A stretch of 64,000 nucleotides of DNA from Falsochrobactrum shanghaiense (GCF_003149535.1 NZ_QGDB01000002.1:124001-188000), one strand, 5' to 3'; counted from the first letter of the stretch, positions 18,934 to 30,172 are shown. Notes: generated by a model not told the origin, from the sequence alone. Numbers and translations: made by a program.

Positions 18934-19286
18934 GCCGACCTCGCAATATGGGAGACTATGATTGGGAAGAAAGTCTATAGGGAGAAGCGCAAAGAAGCGA
19001 TACCGATATTATGAGTTGGATGGCTTTCTTTCGGTCTTTTCGTAATTATGCTCGCCCACCCGGTCCCGAGGGGAAGTTTTGCGCGACAATCGCAAGCTGC
19101 TCATCGAACAAGCGAAGAATAAACGGCCGACAATGCAATCGTAATGCGCCTGCAACAATCACGCAATAATGTATAGGTAAGTGAATACTTATGTGACACT
19201 ATCCGCAGTAGAAATGGTTTGAGCGGCGTCAGGCTGCCAGTTCAGGCTTGATGCGTATTCCGGCATATAATTGATGAGGGATTCTC
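18934..19286. promoter_or_regulatory. Intergenic region between GGDEF and MFS genes, with a palindrome
   Basis: 350 bases without a gene, between divergent genes. A perfect inverted repeat TAAGT-GAAT-ACTTA lies at 19178-19191, about 95 bases before the MFS start, and is a plausible operator. No dedicated regulator is adjacent. Confidence 0.4.
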
Positions 19287-20798
19287 ATGGTACAGACTGC
19301 GACTGCAACCTATCGTGGCAATGACCGGCTGCTGTTCGGGATTATTCTGGGCGTCCTCGCCTTCTGGCTGTTCGCGCAGACGACGCTGAACATTGCGCCC
19401 GACATGGCTGCCGACCTTCAGATCGAGCAATCTTTCATGAATATCGCCGTATCGATCACGGCACTGTTTTCCGGCATTTTCATCGTCGTCATGGGCGGTC
19501 TGGCCGACCGCATCGGCCGCGTCAAGATCGTCATATACGGCTTCGTCTTCTCCATCATCGGCTCGCTGCTTGTCGGACTGGCTCCTTCCGGTGGCTTCGG
19601 CGGTACTTTCCTGATGCTGGGCCGCATTTGCCAGGGCCTGTCGGGGGCATTCATCATGTCCGCCTCGCTGGCGCTGGTGAAGGCTTATTGGGATGGCGCG
19701 GAACGTCAGCGCGCCATTTCGCTGTGGTCGATGGGCTCGTGGGGCGGATCGGGTTTTGCCGCGCTGTTTGGCGGCCTGATGGCGCAGAATGTCGGCTGGC
19801 GCTGGATTTTCATCATCGCCGCCGTCGTGTCGCTGATCGGTTTGCTGATGGTTCGCGGCACGCCTGAAAGCAAGGCTCCGCCGAAGGAAGGCTACAGGTT
19901 CGATCTGCCGGGCGTCCTGACTTTCATGGTCGCCATGGTTGCTTTGCAAATTCTGGCGACGCAGGGCGGTGCATGGGGCTGGACCAGCCTGCCTTCACTG
20001 GCCCTTCTGGTGGTCGCCGTGGTGTTCGGTGTGATCTTCTATCGCATTGAAAACAACAATCCCAATGCCTTCGTGCAGTTTCGCCTGTTCAAGAACCTCA
20101 CCTATACGGGTGCTACGATCTCGAACCTGCTGCTGAATGCCACCGCCGGCATCATTATGGTGGCAATGCTCGTGCTGCAGCAAGGCGGCGCGATGACGGC
20201 GCAAAAGGCCGGTTTCCTCACGCTCGGCTATGCCATCACCATTCTCGCCTTCATCCGGTTTGGTGAAAAGCTTCTGCAGCGCCATGGCCCGCGCAAGCCG
20301 ATGCTGTGGGGCAGCTATATCGTCGGCCTGTCCATTCTGCTTTTGATGCCGACCAACCTGATGCTTGGCACCTATACGGTGCTTGCGGTGATCGCCTTCT
20401 CGCTTTTCGGCATTGGCCTTGCCTTCTATGCCACGCCCTCCACCGATGCGGCGCTGTCCAATCTGCCCGAGGATCAGGCGGGTGCAGGTGCGGGTATCTA
20501 CAAGATGGCGTCATCACTTGGCGCTTCGTTCGGCGTGGCGATCTCTTCGACGATCTATACCTCGATTGCGGGCAATCCCGATGGGATCAAGTGGATCGAG
20601 GGGGTGATTACCTTCGTCGGCAATCAGGAAAATCTCGCCACGCGCGAGGCGGCTTTCTTCGCCTTGTTTGCCAATCTGGTCATGGTGGTGGCAGCGGTCG
20701 TCTCGATTGTGACGACGGTGCCCAAAGGCAAATCCGACGACCGCACAGATTCCATTCCGGCAAAGGACATCGTCCGGCCGGTCACGCAGGAGAAATGA
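19287..20798 (+). CDS. MFS drug/solute efflux-type transporter (14-TM class)
   Basis: 503-residue inner-membrane major facilitator with about 14 hydrophobic segments, the length of the DHA2 subfamily. The loop 2-3 motif G-G-L-A-D-R-I-G-R and the R-I-x-Q-G-L-S-G motif in TM4 are visible. Start ATG at 19287; GATGAGG lies upstream. It is followed after one base by an M20 amidohydrolase, so the pair is almost certainly co-transcribed. Transport may involve the amidohydrolase substrate or product; direction is not decidable. Confidence 0.88.
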   Translation: MVQTATATYRGNDRLLFGIILGVLAFWLFAQTTLNIAPDMAADLQIEQSFMNIAVSITALFSGIFIVVMGGLADRIGRVKIVIYGFVFSIIGSLLVGLAPSGGFGGTFLMLGRICQGLSGAFIMSASLALVKAYWDGAERQRAISLWSMGSWGGSGFAALFGGLMAQNVGWRWIFIIAAVVSLIGLLMVRGTPESKAPPKEGYRFDLPGVLTFMVAMVALQILATQGGAWGWTSLPSLALLVVAVVFGVIFYRIENNNPNAFVQFRLFKNLTYTGATISNLLLNATAGIIMVAMLVLQQGGAMTAQKAGFLTLGYAITILAFIRFGEKLLQRHGPRKPMLWGSYIVGLSILLLMPTNLMLGTYTVLAVIAFSLFGIGLAFYATPSTDAALSNLPEDQAGAGAGIYKMASSLGASFGVAISSTIYTSIAGNPDGIKWIEGVITFVGNQENLATREAAFFALFANLVMVVAAVVSIVTTVPKGKSDDRTDSIPAKDIVRPVTQEK

Positions 20799-20799
20799 C

Positions 20800-21960
20800 A
20801 TGAACGCCATCGTCAGGAAACTCGAAGCAGACAATGCCGTCATGAAGGAATGGTTCGAGCATATGCATCGCCATCCCGAGCTTTCGATGCAGGAGACGCG
20901 CACCGCCGAATTCATTGCCGACACCTTGCGCAGCTTCGGCGGTTTTGATGTGCAGACCGGGATCGGCAAATATGGCATCGTCGCTTCCCTCAAGGTTGGC
21001 GACGGGGACAAGGTGATCGGCCTGCGCGCCGATTTCGACGCGCTGCCGATTCAGGAGGAAAACGACTTCCCCTATCGCTCGACGGTTGCCGGTGTGTCGC
21101 ATCTTTGCGGCCATGACGGCCACACGACCATGCTGCTGGCCGCGGGCAAATATCTCGCTGAAACGCGCAATTTCAATGGTACGGTGCGGCTGATCTTCCA
21201 GCCCGGCGAAGAAACCATGGAGGGCGGCCCGGCCATGATCGATGACGGGTTGTTCGAGCGCTTCCCTGTCGATGCGGTCTTCGGCATGCACAACATTCCG
21301 GGGCTGGAGGAAGGCAAGTTCTACTTCCACCCCGGCGAGATGATGTCCGCCGTGGACAACTGGGAAGTCGAGATCATCGGCAAGGGCGGTCATGGCGGCA
21401 TCCCGGAGCTCACCATCGATCCCGTCGTGGCAGGCTCCTCCATCGTCATGGCGATCCAGAGCATCGTTTCGCGCAATGTCGCTCCGGCGAACCGCGCGGT
21501 CGTGACCATCGGCGCGTTTCTGGCGGGCAATGCCGGTAATGTGGTGGCGGGCAGTGCGATCCTGCGCTTCTCGATCCGTTCGACCACGCCCGAGGATCGC
21601 GAGATGATTCTGGGCAATATCCGCCGCATCGTCGATCATCAGGCGCAATCCTTCGGCTGCACCTTTGAAATCCGCGAGGGCATTCCCGGTGCCGTACTGG
21701 TGAATGACGCGGAGGAAACCGACAAGGCTGCGAAAATCGCGCAGGCTGCCTTCGGGGAGGCTCAGGTGGTCTATCCCGGCCCGTCTTTCCTTGCCTCGGA
21801 AGACTTTGCTTTCATGCTGCAAAAGAAAAAGGGAACTTACTGTTTCCTTGGCAGCGGTCGGGGCAAGATGGTTCACCATCCCGAATATTTCTTCAACCAG
21901 AATATCCTGCCCATCGGCGCGGCCTATTGGGTGGCGCTGACGGAAAACTACCTGCGCTGA
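20800..21960 (+). CDS. M20 family amidohydrolase (hippurate/N-acyl amino acid hydrolase type)
   Basis: 386-residue cytosolic metallo-hydrolase that cleaves an amide bond of an N-acylated amino acid or similar conjugate. Visible motifs: R-A-D-F-D-A-L-P, the H-L-C-G-H-D-G-H metal block near residue 100, Q-P-G-E-E-T-x-E-G-G near 133, M-H-N-I-P-G, and G-x-G-G-H-G-G-I-P of the dimerisation lid. The ATG is preceded by AGGAGAAAT within the end of the MFS gene. Exact substrate (hippurate, indole-acetyl amino acid or other) is not decidable. Confidence 0.9.
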   Translation: MNAIVRKLEADNAVMKEWFEHMHRHPELSMQETRTAEFIADTLRSFGGFDVQTGIGKYGIVASLKVGDGDKVIGLRADFDALPIQEENDFPYRSTVAGVSHLCGHDGHTTMLLAAGKYLAETRNFNGTVRLIFQPGEETMEGGPAMIDDGLFERFPVDAVFGMHNIPGLEEGKFYFHPGEMMSAVDNWEVEIIGKGGHGGIPELTIDPVVAGSSIVMAIQSIVSRNVAPANRAVVTIGAFLAGNAGNVVAGSAILRFSIRSTTPEDREMILGNIRRIVDHQAQSFGCTFEIREGIPGAVLVNDAEETDKAAKIAQAAFGEAQVVYPGPSFLASEDFAFMLQKKKGTYCFLGSGRGKMVHHPEYFFNQNILPIGAAYWVALTENYLR

Positions 21961-21977
21961 TCTGCTCATACTGCATC

Positions 21978-22010
21978 GCTGGCGGGGAATATGTCGATAT
22001 GCCCGCCAGC
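21978..22010 (+). terminator. Hairpin after the M20 amidohydrolase
   Basis: Perfect 9-bp GC-rich stem (21978-21986 with 22002-22010) with a 15-base loop, 18 bases past the stop codon. No following T-run, so termination is only likely. Confidence 0.5.
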
Positions 22011-22033
22011 ACACGCTCTGAGCTTGTTGTTTT

Positions 22034-22086
22034 AACGCATGTCGTTATCCCGAAACCGGTTCCCACTTTCGGGCGACACGCTCTAA
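22034..22086. repeat. Rhizobiales/Brucella-type short intergenic palindromic repeat
   Basis: Holds the inverted pair CCCGAAA...TTTCGGG framed by GCATGTCGTTAT and CGACACGCTCTAA, wording common between genes in Brucella and relatives. It overlaps the last codons of the leftward MFS gene, whose stop codon lies inside it. Confidence 0.7.
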
Positions 22087-23288
22087 AGACGTTTATTTAA
22101 TTTCAAGCAATAATATGAACATGCTATCAATAAAAACCCTGTAACGATAAATACAGCGGAAACATTAAAATAAATCAATATAACGGCGAATAATGCGGAA
22201 GGCAGTATCTGCGCCAGATCCCGGTATGTATTATATATGGGGACCAGCCGAACTCTTTGATGGGGGCGGACAGCCCGCAAGAAAGCTGCGTTTCCACCAC
22301 TATCGACAGCGCTGATCGCAAGAGAAGCTCCAATCAATAAACCTATTGATAGCAGTGCATGGTCTTTTCCAACTATGCCGGAAATCGCCGTCAAAATTCC
22401 ACAGGCCAGATAGCCATAGAAGAAAGTAAGCCGAAGCCCATGTTTTCGCGAGATGGTTTGCCATGCAGGGGCTAAAAGCAATGTGGCCGATCCAATTGCA
22501 ATGATAATGCCGCCGGTCGAGTAACCATATCCGGCTTTCACTGCATATACAGGCGTATATACGCCATAGACCTGCCACCACCATGAACGCACTATCGCGA
22601 GAAACCAGGCCAGTTTCAGCCGGGGTTGTGAGGCGAATAGAAATACGTCCTTAAAGCTCGGCAAGGCGAGTTTGACCGATGCGGTTAGTTTAAGGGACGA
22701 AGGTATCAGCGCAAGCATGATAACAGGCACCAAAACGGCACAGAGCCCGCTAATGGCAATCGGTATCCAGATATTGCCGATATATATGGCCCAGCTACCG
22801 ATCAGCGGCCCCGCCAGATAAGTAACTCCGGCAAAAAGTATGCGCCGGGATTCGAAAAACGACAGGTCTTTGCGTGGAATTATCTGTGTCGTGTAAATAT
22901 TGATGGCGCTTTCGAAAAGCGTGAACATCAGGAATTGAAACAGCAAGCCCGGAAATAATAAATAAGCATTATAAGACAGAAAAGCCGCGGCTGATAATAT
23001 ACCGAATATAACGGCTAAGAGCAGCGAATTCCATAATCCCAAACGCGATATGATCCGCGGCAGGAAGACACTGAAGACGAGGCAAATCGAACTGGATATA
23101 AGATATAAGGTGCTTATAAGGCTGATTTCACCGAAAGCCCTCAGTGCCAATATAGGTATCACCGCCACGACTGACGTTCGAGCCAACACCATGGTGGCAT
23201 AGATGACAGACAGGGTCCATTGTGGGGATCTGGTTCGCTGATGTATGAATATGATGCGTCCCCATGGATTGAGATTGTTCTTGTTCAA
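22083..23288 (-). CDS. MFS transporter of the opine-like catabolic operon
   Basis: 401-residue, 12-TM major facilitator. The first helix begins near residue 27, so the start must lie upstream of codon 30; TTG at 23288 is the best in-frame candidate, directly downstream of an in-frame TGA, but it has no good ribosome-binding site. The 3' end runs into the intergenic repeat. AT content and use of ATA/TTA codons are higher than in the neighbours, hinting at later acquisition. Last gene of the leftward operon, 45 bases after the Rossmann-protein gene. Substrate unknown. Confidence 0.8.
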   Translation of the reverse strand: MNKNNLNPWGRIIFIHQRTRSPQWTLSVIYATMVLARTSVVAVIPILALRAFGEISLISTLYLISSSICLVFSVFLPRIISRLGLWNSLLLAVIFGILSAAAFLSYNAYLLFPGLLFQFLMFTLFESAINIYTTQIIPRKDLSFFESRRILFAGVTYLAGPLIGSWAIYIGNIWIPIAISGLCAVLVPVIMLALIPSSLKLTASVKLALPSFKDVFLFASQPRLKLAWFLAIVRSWWWQVYGVYTPVYAVKAGYGYSTGGIIIAIGSATLLLAPAWQTISRKHGLRLTFFYGYLACGILTAISGIVGKDHALLSIGLLIGASLAISAVDSGGNAAFLRAVRPHQRVRLVPIYNTYRDLAQILPSALFAVILIYFNVSAVFIVTGFLLIACSYYCLKLNKRL

Positions 23289-23333
23289 GCCGTATCGTCA
23301 TCGTTGGATCGGAGCCGCTCCAAAGTCCAGCGT

Positions 23334-24416
23334 CTATGCGGGTTCGCTCATTAGACGATCCCGCAGCTTGAGCATATCCTCACATACAATTTCCAGATCC
23401 TTGACTTCAAATCCGTCCGCGAACTGGAACTTTTCCTCTTTGAGCAATTCGTGGAGCCTGCCTTTATATTGGGCTGTCTGCCCTTCGACAATTAATCCGC
23501 CGCGTTGTTCGAAGCTGGCGTTCCAGGCAATGGCTTCCTCTGCACTGATCGCGTGCGGCAAATCCAGTATAAGCTCATTGTTTACAAGGCGCACGGGATA
23601 GCCTCCCGGCAGGCCTGCCGGACCCGGCACATGTCCGCTCCAGCCCGTCCCTGCGGCAAGGGCGAGTATAAGTGTGACGCCCGATGCCCCCGAAATTTCG
23701 ATCGCCGGTTCTGGCGTGAGCTGGCATTGTTCGAAGGTCTTGAAGACATCTTCCAGTTTTTGATCGCCAATATAAACCAGGGGTGCGATGGAGCCGGAGC
23801 GTTCTTCGGGGGGCTTGCGCCAGGCCGACAGGCATTGATAGTGCGCAATTACACGTAAAGGTGCTGCCTGCTCGCTCTCATATGCGCCCGCAAAGACGTT
23901 GGAGAGGATTGCGACATTGCCGGTGCCGCAAAGCACGTCATGTCCCATTGCCTTGATGATGCCGTTTACCACGTCAGGAAAAGGGCAGTTGATCAGCAAG
24001 GGCCTGTTTTTGCGGCGTGAGATTGCTGCGGCCATGCGTGTTGAAATCAGGGACTGAAAAACGGCGGTGGCGCTCAGGCCGCCATCGGCGACCAGTTGGG
24101 TCCAGCGGTTGCCCTTGTCGGAAATGACGGTTGATGTCTGAATAGAGGCGGCCTGGACGACGATGCGCGGATCGCACGCTTCCAGAAGGTCGTCGCTGGC
24201 GCCATCGGCAACCATATCGACTTCGATGGTCGAGAAACGAGCCGGGGTGGAGAACATCGCCGCGCGCGCATTACCGGCGGTTTTCAGCCAGTTCAGCCGC
24301 ATTTTATTTCTGCCCGCAATGACGACATTGACCGGCTGTTTCGCCGTCGAAGCAATGTCCAGCGCGATACGCCCCGCAAACATGCCCGTTCCAGTAATCA
24401 AAACATCGCAGCTCAT
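23334..24416 (-). CDS. NAD(P)-binding Rossmann protein, saccharopine/opine-dehydrogenase-like
   Basis: 360 residues. The N-terminus V-L-I-T-G-T-G-M-F-A-G-R-I-A-L-D-I followed by V-V-I-A-G-R-N is a nucleotide-binding Rossmann motif with an arginine that could favour NADP. The rest shows no family signature I can name securely; saccharopine-dehydrogenase-like or opine-dehydrogenase-like is the closest guess. The start ATG at 24416 overlaps the stop of the CoA ligase gene by 4 bases, so the two are translationally coupled. It may reduce or oxidise a pathway intermediate. Confidence 0.7.
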   Translation of the reverse strand: MSCDVLITGTGMFAGRIALDIASTAKQPVNVVIAGRNKMRLNWLKTAGNARAAMFSTPARFSTIEVDMVADGASDDLLEACDPRIVVQAASIQTSTVISDKGNRWTQLVADGGLSATAVFQSLISTRMAAAISRRKNRPLLINCPFPDVVNGIIKAMGHDVLCGTGNVAILSNVFAGAYESEQAAPLRVIAHYQCLSAWRKPPEERSGSIAPLVYIGDQKLEDVFKTFEQCQLTPEPAIEISGASGVTLILALAAGTGWSGHVPGPAGLPGGYPVRLVNNELILDLPHAISAEEAIAWNASFEQRGGLIVEGQTAQYKGRLHELLKEEKFQFADGFEVKDLEIVCEDMLKLRDRLMSEPA

Positions 24417-25936
24417 AATGCCTTACCTTTCACCAATTGCGGGGCCTCCCACCGCGTTTCCGGGTTAATTTGGAGCAAATGCTTTTGAATTCTCTGACTG
24501 GGCGTCCGGGGAAACTGCTCTACGATGGAGATATATCGTGGCCGCTGGTGTGGCGCTAAGCGGCTTGCGAGCCAGCTCGATATTTCCTCCGGGGCAGGTG
24601 TCGTGCCGGGGCGAGGCTCTATAAAAAGATGAATGTCATATTCACCGATTTCAGCCTTTACGCCGACCAGAGCGGCTTCCTCGATGTCAGGATGGCGATT
24701 GGCGACGCTTTCCACTTCGTAGGCTGAGACATTCTCACCTTTGCAGCGTATGGAATCGCCCGTGCGGCCATGGAAGAACAGATGGCCTTCTGCATCCCAT
24801 GATCCCAGATCGCCGGTATAAAAACCGTCGGGCCGCACAGCCCTGTCCGTCGCCTGCGCGTTGCGGTAATATCCGGGCGTGATCGCGCCGGGCAATGTGG
24901 TGCTGACGACGATTTCGCCCTTTCCTTCGCCCCACCCCAGAATGCGACCATCTTCCCCCACAAGGCGGACATCGAAATAGGGTAATGGCCGACCGACCGA
25001 ACCCACGACATTCTCGTCATTATAGGTTGTCAGCGAAGAGCATTCGGTCATGCCGTAACATTCGCGGATCTGAACTCCGAAGCGCTCCTCAAAGGCGCGC
25101 CAGACCGAAGGAGCGCAACCGCCTCCCCATGCAACTCTCACCTGATGATTTCTGTCATGGAAGCTCTCGGGCTGCTTGAGCAATATCTGGATTATGCCGC
25201 CCAGATGGTGAATGTGCGTGCAACCGGTTTCGCTGACCTGCTTCCAGAACTGCGAAGCGCTGAAGCGCTCCGCCACCGTCAGCGTAATATCCTCGAATAA
25301 AGGCAACAGGATCACCTGTGCGCCGCCGATATGATAAAATGGCTCCCACATGAAAAACTTGTCGCCCGGCTCAAGATCGGTGCAAAGCGCTACGGAATGG
25401 CAGGCGAGTTCCAGCATCATGTGGCTGACCATGACGCCCTTTGCCGGGCCGGTCGTGCCGGAGGTGAACATGATTGCAGCCAGATCGTCCGGCTGGGGCA
25501 GATCGACAGGGGGGGCGTCGCCCTTGTATTCGGGGAAGGCAGTTTCCGTCACGATATGTATCGCGGTGCCGGTCAGTTGCGCATGCTCTTGAACGGTATT
25601 GGCGACATCCGGTTCACAGAATGCGATTTTGGGCAGGGTTGTGTTGAACACGTTTTCCAGTGCGCTGCCGACCAGCGCCGGATTGACGGGAACCCACACC
25701 AGACCCCGCCGCAGCAGGGCAAAGATCAGCGCCAGCGAATAAGGGCTGTTGGGCATCATCACGACCACGCGATCGCCTGCCTTGGCGCCGGCATCCGCAA
25801 GCAGCTGTCCCAGAGCCTCGGATGCCCTGTAGAGATCGCCGAAATTGCACAACTGACCGTTCAATGTCGCATAGGCATTTTGCGCATTGTTGTGAGCGCG
25901 GTTGAGAAATGACCGCACCAGTCCATGGATATGCAT
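24413..25936 (-). CDS. AMP-forming acyl-CoA synthetase (CaiC-like)
   Basis: 507-residue ANL-superfamily ligase that activates a carboxylic acid with ATP and joins it to CoA. Visible: the P-loop F-T-S-G-T-T-G-P-A-K-G-V near residue 155, E-C-Y-G-M-T-E-C-S-S near 302, and Y-T-G-D-L-G near 385. The C-terminal hinge and catalytic block has S-I-R-C-K-G-E-N-V-S-A-Y-E-V-E. Sequence style is that of crotonobetaine/carnitine-CoA ligases. Start ATG at 25936 with AAGGA upstream. It sits in an operon with a crotonase-like enzyme and an importer, so the substrate is probably the imported molecule or a degradation product. Confidence 0.9.
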   Translation of the reverse strand: MHIHGLVRSFLNRAHNNAQNAYATLNGQLCNFGDLYRASEALGQLLADAGAKAGDRVVVMMPNSPYSLALIFALLRRGLVWVPVNPALVGSALENVFNTTLPKIAFCEPDVANTVQEHAQLTGTAIHIVTETAFPEYKGDAPPVDLPQPDDLAAIMFTSGTTGPAKGVMVSHMMLELACHSVALCTDLEPGDKFFMWEPFYHIGGAQVILLPLFEDITLTVAERFSASQFWKQVSETGCTHIHHLGGIIQILLKQPESFHDRNHQVRVAWGGGCAPSVWRAFEERFGVQIRECYGMTECSSLTTYNDENVVGSVGRPLPYFDVRLVGEDGRILGWGEGKGEIVVSTTLPGAITPGYYRNAQATDRAVRPDGFYTGDLGSWDAEGHLFFHGRTGDSIRCKGENVSAYEVESVANRHPDIEEAALVGVKAEIGEYDIHLFIEPRPGTTPAPEEISSWLASRLAPHQRPRYISIVEQFPRTPSQRIQKHLLQINPETRWEAPQLVKGKAL

Positions 25937-25980
25937 TTTGCATCCTTAGTAATCAAATCAAGAAGAGGGTTGTCTTTGAG

Positions 25981-27713
25981 CTATTTTTCGAGTTTGCGGG
26001 CCAGGAGCAGGATCGTTGTCACAACAAGCAACACGATGACCGAAACTGCCGCGAGAGTGGGGTTGAGTTGCAGGAACATGTCGTCCCACATTTGTTTCGG
26101 CAGCGTTGTTTTAAGTCCGCCCGATACGAAAATCGCGATTGTCAGCTCGTCAAGCGATGTCACGAAAGCAAACAGGGCCGCAGAGAGCAGACCGCCTCGC
26201 AACAACGGAATGGTGATGAGCCGCAATATAGTGAGTTTGGTCGCCCCCATGGTTTCTGCGGCCTGATTAAGACGCCAGTCATAATTTTTCAGAACAGAGC
26301 CGATGGTGATGAAAGCATAGGGGAGCGCCAGCAAGGTATGGCCGATGACAAGACCGGTATCCGTAGCGACCAGACCGATCTGGGCCATCAGATAGAACAG
26401 GCCGACCGCAATCACGATTCTTGGCACGATCATCGGCGCGAGAATAAGCCCGAAGATGAAGCCGTTCATGCGGGAACTGCTGCGGGATAGAGCCAGCGCT
26501 GCCAATCCGCCCAATATCGTGGCAAAGAATGCCGTGGCAAATGCGACGCCGAAGGAGCGTATGGTTGCGCTCATCCAGATGGCTGAATTGAAATATTGCT
26601 CAAACCAGCGCAGAGAGAAGCCGGGGGGCGGGAAAGCCAGATTTCTGCCGGAGGTAAAGCTGAGAGGTATGACGATCAGGCCGGGCAGCATCAGGAAAAT
26701 TATCAGCAGCACCACATAGGCAGTACGGACCGGATTGCTGTTTGCACCGGGCGAGGAAAGGCGGTCGAGCGGTCGAAAGATCTTCGCAAGGAGCGCCAGT
26801 ATCCCATAGCCCGACTTTCGTAACAGGCTATCGGGGGACAATGATTTCTTGCTTTGCGCCCCATTGCCAGCCGACAGGGAGGAAAGGCCAAACAGCCTGT
26901 TATAAATTGCGATTACCAGCAGCGCGGCAACGACCAGCATTGTCGCCAATACTGCGGCAAAGGGCCAGTTTACGATTTCCTGCACCTGCGTGATGATCGT
27001 CTGGGCCAGCATCGTCTGCTGGCGTCCGCCCAGAAATGCAGGAACGATGAAGAAGCCGAGCGAGGTTATGAAGGTGAGCAGTCCCGCAGCAACCACGCCC
27101 GGCATGGAAAGCGGAAAATAGACGAGCCAGAAGCGGTCCGAACGGCTTGCGCCCATCGTCGATGCTGCGAGTGTCAATCGGTTGTCGATGCCCGACATCA
27201 CGGGCAGCATGGAAAGAACGGCCAGCGGGATCATGGCATGGACCATGCCGATCAGAACGCCAAGCTCGTTATACATCAGGTTGACAGGGCGTTCGGCGAG
27301 GCCGGAACCCAGAAGCAGGCTGTTGAACACGCCGTTTTTGCCAAGAAGGATCATCCAGGCAAAGGTCTTCACCAGATAAGACGTCCAGAATGGCAGAAGC
27401 ACCAGCAGCAACATATTGCTGCGCTGGCGGCCTTCCAATCCTGCAAGCCACATGGCGATGGGGTAGCCGAAGAGCACGGAGAACAAGGCCGTAAGCGCAG
27501 AAATCTCCAGCGTTATGCCTAATATTCTCCAATAAAGAAGGCTGTCACCCAGTCGTTCATAGTTAGACAATGTGAAGCTGCCGGCTGCTTCATCCGTAAA
27601 ACTCAGGCCCAGAAGCCGGAACATGGGGAAAAGGAAAAATACAGCCAGCAGCAGAAGCGCCGGAACGGCGAGCCAGAGTGGATCCGGCTTCCAGTGTTTT
27701 GCCGATACGCTCG

Positions 27714-27717
<4 letters not shown>
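25981..27717 (-). CDS. Fused ABC transporter permease (PotB-PotC type)
   Basis: 578-residue integral membrane protein made of two binding-protein-dependent permease domains in one chain, each with about six membrane segments. The two EAA-type loops that contact the ATPase are visible: A-A-S-T-M-G-A-S near residue 190 and A-A-E-T-M-G-A-T near 495. Separate PotB and PotC proteins are each about 280 residues, so this is a full fusion. Start ATG at 27717 overlaps the ATPase gene stop by 4 bases. Polyamine, iron(III) and amino-acid-like solutes are all handled by this family. Confidence 0.92.
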
Positions 27718-28796
<1,079 letters not shown>

Positions 28797-28865
28797 TACT
28801 ACTCCGTAGCATAGCAAGTCTTCTCAGGCCGCTTGCGGGCTTGAGACATGAGTGTGTCGCTTGGA

Positions 28866-28904
28866 GCGCACCCCGAAAAGCATGAAACGGTTTTCGGGAT
28901 GCGC
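28866..28904. repeat. Rhizobiales short palindromic repeat inside the ABC operon
   Basis: Inverted repeat with arms GCGCA-C-CCCGAAAA and TTTTCGGG-A-TGCGC around a 10-base centre. The same wording is frequent between genes in Brucella and other Rhizobiales. Placed between the binding-protein and ATPase genes, its RNA hairpin could make the binding-protein message more abundant than the rest. Confidence 0.7.
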
Positions 28905-29029
28905 GTTTAAACAAAAGCGTGGAGCGCCGATCTGATCCAGCCAGATCGACATGTGTTTCGCGGCAAAGCGATAAAATCGCTTTCCTCAGGGATGGCCTTG
29001 AACCCGGATTCGCCACACTGGAAGGCCCG

Positions 29030-30085
29030 TTATCGCAACAGCCAGCCGTTGAAGCGTTCGGTCGCTGCATTGCGATGTTCGAGCCAATAAGGATCGGATG
29101 CCAGCGACATCAACTTCAGGTTTTCAGGAGATGTCGGCAGAATCGTCGCGCGGTCGGGCTCGATGAAATCATAGGCTTTCAGATTGGTCGGGCCGTAAGC
29201 GAGATATTCCGTAAACTTCGCCTGCTGCTTGCCCTGAGCGCAAAAGGCGATGAATTCGCGTGCAATATCCGCCTTGGGGCTGCCCTTGGGTACGCCCCAT
29301 CCTTCTATCGAATAAAGCCCCTGATTCCAGACGAGTTCAGCGGGAGTGCCATTGTCGATTGCCGCCTGAAAGCGGGCATTCCAGCCTGCAATCATGTCCA
29401 CTTCGCCGCTTTCGAGAAGCTGGGTCGACTGCGCGCCGCCAGTCCACCAGACATCGATATGATCCTTGATTTCATCCAGCTTGCGGAATGCACGATCCAC
29501 ATCCAGCGGATAAAGATCCTGTGGAGCCACACCGTCCGCCATCAAGGCGATTTCCAGCGTGTCGAGCGGATTCCTGCGCAACGACCGGCGGCCGGGGAAA
29601 TCGGCGACGTTCCAGAAATCCGCCCAGCTTTTCGGCGGGTTCGGGCAGGTCTCCTTGTTGTATGCAAGCACTGTCGAATACACATCCGTCCCAAGCATAT
29701 TCGTATGCACTGCTTCCGGCATGACATCGGCGACAGCTTCTGCGGGCAAATTCAGCGGTTCGAGCAGATCGTCCTTTTCCAGAATGAGGCGCGCTGAAAG
29801 GGTAATCGTGCAGACATCCCAGATATAGGACTTGGTTTCCACAATCGACTTGAACTGCGCCGTTGGTTCGGCATCTCGCGCCACGCCCTGAATTTCGATG
29901 CCGGTCTGAGCGGTGAAATCATCGTAGAATGCGACACGATAGCCGTCCCCGAAAGGGCCGCCGGGATCGGCGACGACAAGACTTTGATTGGCCCATGCCT
30001 TGCGATTGATCATCGGCATGGCGAGCGCAGCCGCTCCCCCGATGAGCAGGGTCCGGCGGCTGATTTCGAAAGAAGAATTTTTCAT
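29030..30085 (-). CDS. ABC transporter substrate-binding protein (PotD/polyamine type, Tat-exported)
   Basis: 351-residue periplasmic binding protein for the adjoining importer. The N-terminus I-S-R-R-T-L-L-I-G-G is a twin-arginine signal, probably cut at KAWA-N near residue 33. The mature part has the SBP_bac_8/PotD layout (A-D-x-G-G-P-F-G-D, Y-N-K-E-T-C-P near 150, Y-P-L-D-V-D-R near 185, a W-T-G-G-A stretch and W-G-V-P-K-G-S near 265). Start ATG with AAGGGGA upstream. Ligand class by family: polyamines, opines or similar cationic compounds. Confidence 0.9.
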   Translation of the reverse strand: MKNSSFEISRRTLLIGGAAALAMPMINRKAWANQSLVVADPGGPFGDGYRVAFYDDFTAQTGIEIQGVARDAEPTAQFKSIVETKSYIWDVCTITLSARLILEKDDLLEPLNLPAEAVADVMPEAVHTNMLGTDVYSTVLAYNKETCPNPPKSWADFWNVADFPGRRSLRRNPLDTLEIALMADGVAPQDLYPLDVDRAFRKLDEIKDHIDVWWTGGAQSTQLLESGEVDMIAGWNARFQAAIDNGTPAELVWNQGLYSIEGWGVPKGSPKADIAREFIAFCAQGKQQAKFTEYLAYGPTNLKAYDFIEPDRATILPTSPENLKLMSLASDPYWLEHRNAATERFNGWLLR

Positions 30086-30172
30086 TGTATCCCCTTGTTA
30101 TAGTTAGATGAGAATAGAAAATGCCCGGATTGCCTGATTATGTCGCAACCCAGGGGCGTTATCCTGCAGAAG

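Noticed and set aside
22034-22086. Possible attachment site or IS end
   Set aside because: It matches the wording of common Rhizobiales intergenic palindromes; no integrase, transposase or target duplication is nearby.
25909-26490. 193-codon plus-strand frame over the permease 3' end
   Set aside because: Gln/Arg/His-rich antisense of membrane segments; no start signal or homology visible.
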